The notes under the pieces: model-generated | What the model saw: the letters and a program-made list of their open reading frames with translations, nothing else | What the model was told of the DNA's origin: nothing | Database searches by the model: none | Shown here: one piece after another, positions 57,930 to 64,000 of the stretch | Layout of the letters: each line of letters opens with the position of its first letter | How positions within the stretch are numbered: the first letter of the stretch is position 1 | Program-made: the position numbers and the translations under genes | Assembly: GCA_963680875.1 (NCBI GenBank) | Contig: OY804578.1 | Coordinates: 99,105,689-99,169,688 of the forward strand | Origin: Bathymodiolus brooksi | Lineage: Eukaryota > Mollusca > Bivalvia > Mytilida > Modiolidae | Reading direction: 5' to 3' | DNA length: 64,000 bases

Positions 57930-58010
57930 GTAATGACACTGCCCCTTGCTGGGACCTTGATTGGACAATAACATCTTATCTTATCTATCTTATCTATATG
58001 TAAAAGTGAT
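57930..58010 (+). repeat. LINE-type 3' end with (TATCT)n tail
   Basis: TGACACTGCCCCTTGCTGGG ACCTTGATTGGACAATAA then TATCTTATCTATC. It resembles the tail at 56140-56186 (GCCCCTTG...GGACC...AATTGGA) but has a different pentamer. Confidence -1.
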
Positions 58011-58140
58011 CGTGCTTTGATAAACATTTCAATTCAGTGTTATCTGTTCCTTGTACATACTGTATATTAATAGAACGAGAGATGCAGCTTTCAGGAATAA
58101 GTATAAATTCATGTTTTAGATGAAATAAATATAGATTCTC

Positions 58141-58327
58141 CTTCCGTTGCCCGTGGGTTACGATATTTCTCCACTCAAGAGAGTTAAATTAAAAATTTAA
58201 CCACAAGCCGTCAGGCGAGTGGCTAAATTTTTTAATTTAGCTCGACGGCTTGTGGTTAAAATTTTTAATTTAACTCTCTTGAGTGGAGAAATATCGTACA
58301 ACCCACATGCCATGGGCAACTGAAGGA
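58141..58327. repeat. 187-bp hairpin
   Basis: The left arm 58161-58212 (CGATATTTCTCCACTCAAGA...) pairs with 58243-58296. Outer flanks CTTCCGTTGCCCGTGGGTT and its imperfect complement extend the stem to 58141-58327. The loop is AT-rich with GGCGAGTGG. Intergenic. Confidence -1.
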
Positions 58328-58769
58328 TAATTTGTTTCTCCCATTATTTAACACGAACTTTATTTCAAAATCCTTCAAAATTACCGATTTGACAACATGC
58401 GGGGAAAGGCACGAGACATTTTAATCCTCTAAAGGATTACAGATTTTTCCACCACTGGTTCAGCGGGGTTAAAACGCCGTAATAATGGGAGAAACCCCAT
58501 TCACCATTGAAAATCTACATTTCTTGCTCTCAGTGTAAATTATATTGACGGAGGGGTGCATCACAAATATTGTCAATATTCCCATTCTAAAATCATCACC
58601 ACGTTTTTAATTTACTGTTCTCATTTCACAGTCCGTTTTCTCTTCGAGAGTACTATGCCTATAGATTAAAAAAAACCTCACCAATCATGATCCTCAGACG
58701 AGGATTCAAATCGAACACGCGGATATAACGGAAGTTAGTTGAAATTCGGAATATGTCTGAGGTTTACAT

Positions 58770-58845
58770 ATGGTTAGGGTTTCTTTTGCTGGAAACGTGA
58801 TTGTCCTGTCTCTGTCGATGTGCAGCTTCAGATTAGCAGCTAAAG
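58770..58845 (+). other. Possible first coding exon with a hydrophobic N-terminus
   Basis: ATG at 58770 opens 25 codons (MVRVSFAGNVIVLSLSMCSF then RLAAK) ending AAAG|GTGAAG, a good donor. The hydrophobic run resembles a signal peptide or anchor. No following exon was found before 64000, and an out-of-frame ATG lies 16 bases upstream. Speculative. Confidence -1.
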
Positions 58846-59250
58846 GTGAAGATGGAAAGCAGTTTAAAATTATTTACCCATCTGTTTTTAATATAAAGTT
58901 GTATTGCTTAATTTCATCTTGACATTTTTACATGTCTTCAATATTTTAACGAATACTTTTTTTCGGAACACTCCTTGATTGTTTACTGTTTGCTGAACTT
59001 TACTTATTCACACCGACCCATGGTCAAATTAGTCTGATCAGACTCCGCATACCCATGTTATTGTTGATTTTTGAAGTTCCTCTCTTCCCTCCATTCAAAT
59101 ACCATTTTCTTTCAATCTCGTCGATCAAGAAAAAAAGGGGGAGGCATAGCATCTGTCAGACATGTTTCAGTTTCAGTGTCATTATCTGAATCATTCTGGG
59201 AAATAATTTGCAAAATACAGTATTCATTATGATTATAGATGACAAAAAAA
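58846..59250. other. No gene seen
   Basis: Between a possible first exon and SINE family 2 fragments; nothing recognised. Confidence -1.
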
Positions 59251-60289
59251 TAATTATATTGCTGTTTAGTGCCAAATAATACAACAGTCCGCAGGTAGAC
59301 TTGTCGCTCCACTCTGACAGTGTCAGTGACACATTATTCAACCGCATCGGTGGTGTAATGGTTATCATACTGGTCTCGAGTACAGTAGATTGGTCGGATC
59401 AGACAAAGTTCAGCAGCAAATGCCAATTTTATGGTCTTTGAATTGACCAGACCGAGGCATGAACCCACCATCAACCTCATCCTAGCCCTTAAAGAGTGCA
59501 TGCTAACCATTTTGTATGAAGCAGATTTCATGCAGTGACTTGTCAAAAAAACCAAAAGGAAGTTGGCCTGGCTCTTGAATTTCATGTTCTGATCTAGATG
59601 ATATCTTTTGACTAAATAATATTGGTGTGGAGCATTTATCCAAAAAAATCTTAACAAAAAAAAGAGATGATTTCAATTTTCCCATTATGTACCAATATAT
59701 CAGCACCAACTGTATATGGAGTAGATTTCTCTCAATTCATATTATATTCTAGATCTTATGATTCATATCAGTAACATGATTTCCTTAAAGATATAGAGAG
59801 TTTCTGCTATTACATTAATACAAGGAAGCTACTAAACCAAGGGTTCCTAGGCGTTAATTTTAATTCATCACCTCGAAAGTATTGCGATCGCCATCATGAC
59901 TTGGTTGACTGCTACAGAATATCTCTGCTAGAGATGAACATGTTCTGTTTGTTGTAGTCATGATTCCGTTCTTCATTCCTCTTTCATGACTTATTACTAG
60001 TTTTTAACCAGAGTAACACAACACATGCTAGTGGAGCAGGAATTGCTTACCTTGGCTTTCTGGAGCAGCTGAGTTTTTTGTGGGGTTCATGTTTTTCATT
60101 TTGTCCAATTACATATTATCATCACATTTTCAGTTCTGTTTTGGTGCTGGTCAGAAATTCAACATGTCTCTCATGGCCAATAATGTGAACCTCTGATTTT
60201 CTGATATTTCAAAAATCCTTTTCTCAGAAATCACTGGGCAGATTTGATCATGATATTGAAGAGATTTTCATAAGATGATTCTGTACTAG

Positions 60290-61945
60290 AATTGATTTTT
60301 AATGTCGATCAAAACACCAAGATGGCCACCACAGCAGTTTTTAAAATAGAACCCTATGGGAAAATAAATAAAAGCTTTTTCATAGTCATAGATACAACAA
60401 ACATGATTGAACCTAAACTCAACATGAATGGTTATTGGATAGTGCCTTATAAAGGTTGCATTTTTTACATGGATCGGAAATCCAAGATGGCAGCCCGCCT
60501 CAGTTTTTAACCATGAACCTTATATGGGAAAATGAACAATAACTATTCTTAGAAACAATAAACATGATTGAACCAAAACTGTACAGGAATGATCAGTGGA
60601 TGGTGCCTTGCAAAGTTGGCATTTTATACATGGATCTGAAATCTCAAGATGACCACTACCACAGTTTTAACACAGGCCCTATGGGGAAATGAATAAAATT
60701 TTAGCATGTTTAAGAAACAACTAAAATGATTGAACCCAGGGTATGCAGGAGTAGTCAGTTGATGGTGCCATAAAAAAACATTGATATTTTTTTTGTGGAT
60801 CAGAAATCCAAGATGTCGGCCACTGTAGGATTTAATTTTTAAAATTGGACCTCATGGAAAAAATGAATAATATGTTTTTCTTAGAAACCAGCATGATTGA
60901 ACCCAAGCAGTTTATGAATAGTCACTGGATGGTCCCTTTCAAAGTTGGAATTTTTCTGTGGATCTGAAGTTTAAGATGGCCACCAACACAGGACTTAGTT
61001 TTTAACTCAGTATTGATTATAACACTATATGAAAATGAATAAGCATTTTTCCTTTGAACTACTAGTGCTACTATCATGATTGAACTCAAACTGTACATGA
61101 ATTGCATATTGTCATTTGATGGTCACTTACAATGTTAGTTTTTTTTTTATAGGGATTGAAAATCCAATATGATGGCCACCATAATATCTAGTATAGGATC
61201 CTATGCCTTGCCAGATTATGACATTTTGAGGCCCTAGGCTAATGAAATTATGGGGGCCCCCTCAGATAGAGCCACCCTCTAACTCGACTGCACCCGTTTT
61301 GAATACTTTTACTCATGATATATTTTAGTGACATTTACATAGCTTGAAGTAAACTTAATGCAAATTATTTAAATAAACTAGCTTGAGGGCCCTAGGCTTT
61401 AGCCTATAAGATAATCCGGCCCTGATCATATGGGCAAATGAATAAAAGCTTTTTCTTGGAGACCACAAAAATATTAATAATAAACAGGTGAGTGATACAG
61501 TCTCTGTAAGCCTCTGGTTTTATTGTCTACCCATTGATTACACCTTTGGTATCATCAAATTTTTGTTAAGTTTTATGTCAGTGATAGATGAATTTGATAT
61601 CTCAATCGCAAAGCTGTTGGTTTTGTAATGTATTATTATGAAGATAACTGTATTGTATTTTTAAGCTAAAATGCTTAAATAGTTATTCAGCATTTTTTAA
61701 AGTGACCCAAGAATTCAAAAGAAAAGTAGTTCCAGCAGAAGGGATGCCAATAGAAACATGTTTACCAATCGTTATTGCCACATGTTGATTGTCAACTTGT
61801 TCTCACACTAGTTGGGAGATGTGGAAATACAGGGAGAATTAGAGAATGTATTTGATAATATTTCTTGGAAACTAGAAATTTGATTAAACCCAAATATGTA
61901 CCTGTATAATCACTGGATAGTTTGGAAATCCAAGATGGCCACCAC
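60290..61945. repeat. Degenerate ~165-bp tandem array with recurrent AAGATGGCC word
   Basis: Units share ATGATTGAACCCAAACTGTA, ATGGTGCCTTACAAAGTTGG, ATCCAAGATGGCCACCAC and CCTATGGGAAAATGAATAA; starts at about 60310, 60480, 60650, 60810, 60970, 61160 and a last partial at 61870. It is interrupted by the MITE at 61206-61424. No coding capacity. Confidence -1.
61206..61424. mobile_element. hAT-like MITE, 219 bp, 8-bp target duplication
   Basis: Imperfect inverted ends CCTTGCCAGATTAT / ATAATCCGGCCCTG with subterminal GGGCCCTAGGCT on both sides. ATCCTATG (61198-61205) and ATCATATG (61425-61432) match at 7 of 8 positions. The CAGGGCCGGATTA end and 8-bp duplication are typical of hAT non-autonomous elements. 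Confidence -1.
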
Positions 61946-61970
61946 CACAGAACATCTTTGTTATCCCCTC

Positions 61971-62922
61971 GCCAACGAAGTTGCGAAGGGATATAGTAAC
62001 GCTACCTTCCGTCCGTCCGTCACATTCTTGTGAACACTCTAGGATCAAAATCCTTCAATGGATTTTGACCAAACTTGGTACATATTTAGTCCTTAAGAGA
62101 ATCTGGAACCCTATTGATTTTCAAGGTCAAAGGTCAAGATCACCAGATAAAATTTTTACCGCATAACATCCTTGTGAACACTCTAGAATCAACATCCTTC
62201 AATGGATTTTGACTAAACTTGGTACATACTTAGTCCTTAGAAGAGTCTGGAACCTCATTGATTTTCAAGGTCATAGGTCAAAGGTCAAGGTCACTGGGTA
62301 AATTGTTTACGTGTAACATCCTTGTGAACACTCTAGAATCAACATCCTTCAATGGATTTTGACCAAACTTGGTACATATTTAGTCCTTAGGAGAATCTGG
62401 AACCCTATTGATTTTCAAGGTCAAAGGTCAATGTCGCCGGGTCAAATTTTTACTGTGTAACATCCTTGTGAACATTCTAGAATCAACATTCTTCAATGGA
62501 TTTTGACCAATCTTGGTACATACATAGTCCTTATGAGAGTCTGGAACCCTATTGATTTTCAAGGTCAAAGGTCAAGGGGTCAAATTTTTACCGCATAACA
62601 TCCTTGTGAACACTAGAATCAAGATCCTTCAATGGATTTTGACCAAACTTGGTACATACTTAGTCCTTAGGAGAGTCTGGAACCCTATTGATTTTCAAGG
62701 TCATAGGTCAAAGGTCAATGTCACTGGGTCAAATTTTTACTGCATAACATCCTTGTTAACACTCTAGAATCAACATCCTTCAATGGATTTTGACCAAACT
62801 TGGTACATACTTAGACCTTAAGAGAATCTGGAACCCTATTGATTTTCAAGGTCAAAGGTCAAGGTCACAGGGTCTAATTTTTAGGCGAGGGAATACGCCA
62901 CGCTTTGCGTTGCTCTTGTTTA
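61971..62922 (-). repeat. GACCTTGACC repeat family with six tandem internal units
   Basis: Same ends as the single-unit copies (TATCCCCTCGCCAACGAAGT at left, GCCACGCTTTGCGTTGCTCT at right). The ~145 bp core (CATCCTTGTGAACACTCTAG ... AGGTCAAAGGTCAAGGTCAC) is repeated six times, at about 62028, 62167, 62320, 62463, 62600 and 62748. Confidence -1.
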
Positions 62923-63039
62923 TCATATTATTGCCCAGTTGGAATATAGATTTAAAGCTTTTTCTTTGAAATTTCAAATTTTATTGAACCCAAACAGTGT
63001 AACTAAGCAAGTTCATTCACTTATTAGTTATGTTTTCGA

Positions 63040-63285
63040 GTGGTCGTCATGGTCATGATTGTATCGTAGTTGGATTTAAAACTACCTATGCAATCAGTGC
63101 CTATCACCACTAACTAAGGCGAGGTGTACTCGATACAATATTATGTGATAAGATTTGTCAGTGACTTGCGACAAGTGAGTGGTTTTCTCTGGGTACTACA
63201 GTTTTCTTCACCAATAAAACTGAACACCACAACATAATTGAAATATTGTTGAAAGTGGCGTTAAACACCATTACCATAACCCTAT
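63040..63285 (+). repeat. SINE family 1, plus orientation
   Basis: TGGTCGTCATGGTCATGATT head and GTTGAAAGTGGCGTTAAACA tail. Fragments of the same family are also at about 25750-25870, 32395-32635 and 36958-37048. Confidence -1.
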
Positions 63286-64000
63286 ATTTTCGATTTTGGA
63301 TTAAAAAAACTGAATATTTAATTTGTTTCAAGGAGAAAAAATTGTCAGATCCTGAATCAGATTTCAATTGTGCAAATTATTCTTTGTCTTAAAAGAGGGG
63401 GGGGGGGGGGGCTAAGATATTTTTTATTATGAAATTTGGCGACAGAAAATAAAAATGAATATAGCCTCCCTTCCTAAATGTTTAATGGACGTTCTCCAAG
63501 ACTGATTGGTTGTTGCTTGCTGAACATCCAGTGGCAAGTATTGAATGCATTTTCAGGACTAGAACAAATTTGACAATATATTAAAATTATACAATATTTA
63601 TGGAGGGTGGGACAACCCAGGCAATATTCCTTGACTGCCACTGGAAAAGTAGGGAGATTTTGGTTGGGACAAAAATAATTTGTTTATATTGTAACAGCTA
63701 CAAAGTGACTTCTCTTTGTTTCAAAATCTACCAAAGAAGTCTTTTATATAAAACTACCATTGCACTATCCAAAAGACAACAGCCACTATATATGGTCCAA
63801 GGTCAGGCTTCTCATTCGCAGGACATCTCATGTCTGCCACTTTTGGATGTGCTTGGCAGAGCTCTGTTGGATTATCCCTGGGAACCCTCACCGGTTTATC
63901 CAGCCATGTCAAAAGAAAAAGGCTAACCATTTAATAACTGTTTTGTCTAGCCATTTTCAATCAGTCTATTGTATGACTATCTTCTCCAGGTAGAATGTTA
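63286..64000. other. Window end, nothing identified
   Basis: Contains a run of about 16 G at 63396-63411 and a 108-codon open frame (63600-63926) starting MEGGTTQAIFLDC that I cannot match to a family. The frame lacks obvious domain motifs and may be chance. Confidence -1.

Overview
This is eukaryotic DNA: AT-rich, intron-rich and packed with transposable elements. Two genes can be spliced confidently by eye. The element mix (Penelope-like retroelement with hammerhead-type motifs, Ngaro-type tyrosine-recombinase element, Tx1/L1-like and CR1-like LINEs, tRNA-derived SINEs, a P2X7-like domain fragment, RecQ-like and KRBA2-like scraps) points to a marine invertebrate, most likely a mollusc. That placement is inference; the species cannot be read from the window.

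Layout. (1) 1-3200: two non-autonomous elements, including a 1,130 bp foldback element with a perfect 9-bp target duplication that carries an exon of a RecQ-like helicase. (2) 3219-22407, plus strand: a complete 11-exon WDR88-type seven-WD-repeat gene (about 394 aa). Its first intron holds a head-to-head pair of Penelope-like copies and an element carrying the tail of a LINE polymerase. Later introns hold SINEs, minisatellites and long hairpins. (3) 25244-32272, minus strand, convergent: the 3' four exons of a BCL11-like C2H2 zinc finger gene, with a 1.1 kb minisatellite touching one of its 5' splice sites. (4) 33.6-34.6 kb: an inverted-repeat element holding a KRBA2/integrase-tail scrap. (5) 34923-44778: a TTAA-flanked interval with ~93 bp inverted ends. 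It contains a P2X7-like domain fragment, the last three exons of an unrecognised minus-strand gene, a ~360 bp tandem array and a LINE with its 5' part but no 3' part. (6) 45236-50917: a Tx1/L1-like LINE split by a 1.3 kb foldback element. (7) 52312-55004: a Ngaro-type element with A1-ORFs-B1-A2-B2 split direct repeats, a tyrosine recombinase and an SGNH hydrolase, but no visible reverse transcriptase. (8) 55-64 kb: LINE tails, a 187 bp hairpin, a degenerate array with a repeated AAGATGGCC word, a hAT-like MITE, a six-unit expansion of the GACCTTGACC repeat family, and SINEs.

The observation I rate highest spans the two genes. Three different splice sites lie inside tandem duplications: a WDR88 5' splice site (29 bp x3), the WDR88 terminal 3' splice site (30 bp x3, in frame) and a BCL11-like 5' splice site (about 60-65 bp, grown to roughly 18 units). 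The second could add a variable number of 10-residue blocks to the protein. A second theme is that at least three inverted-repeat elements carry unrelated coding scraps: a RecQ exon, a LINE polymerase tail and an integrase-like tail.
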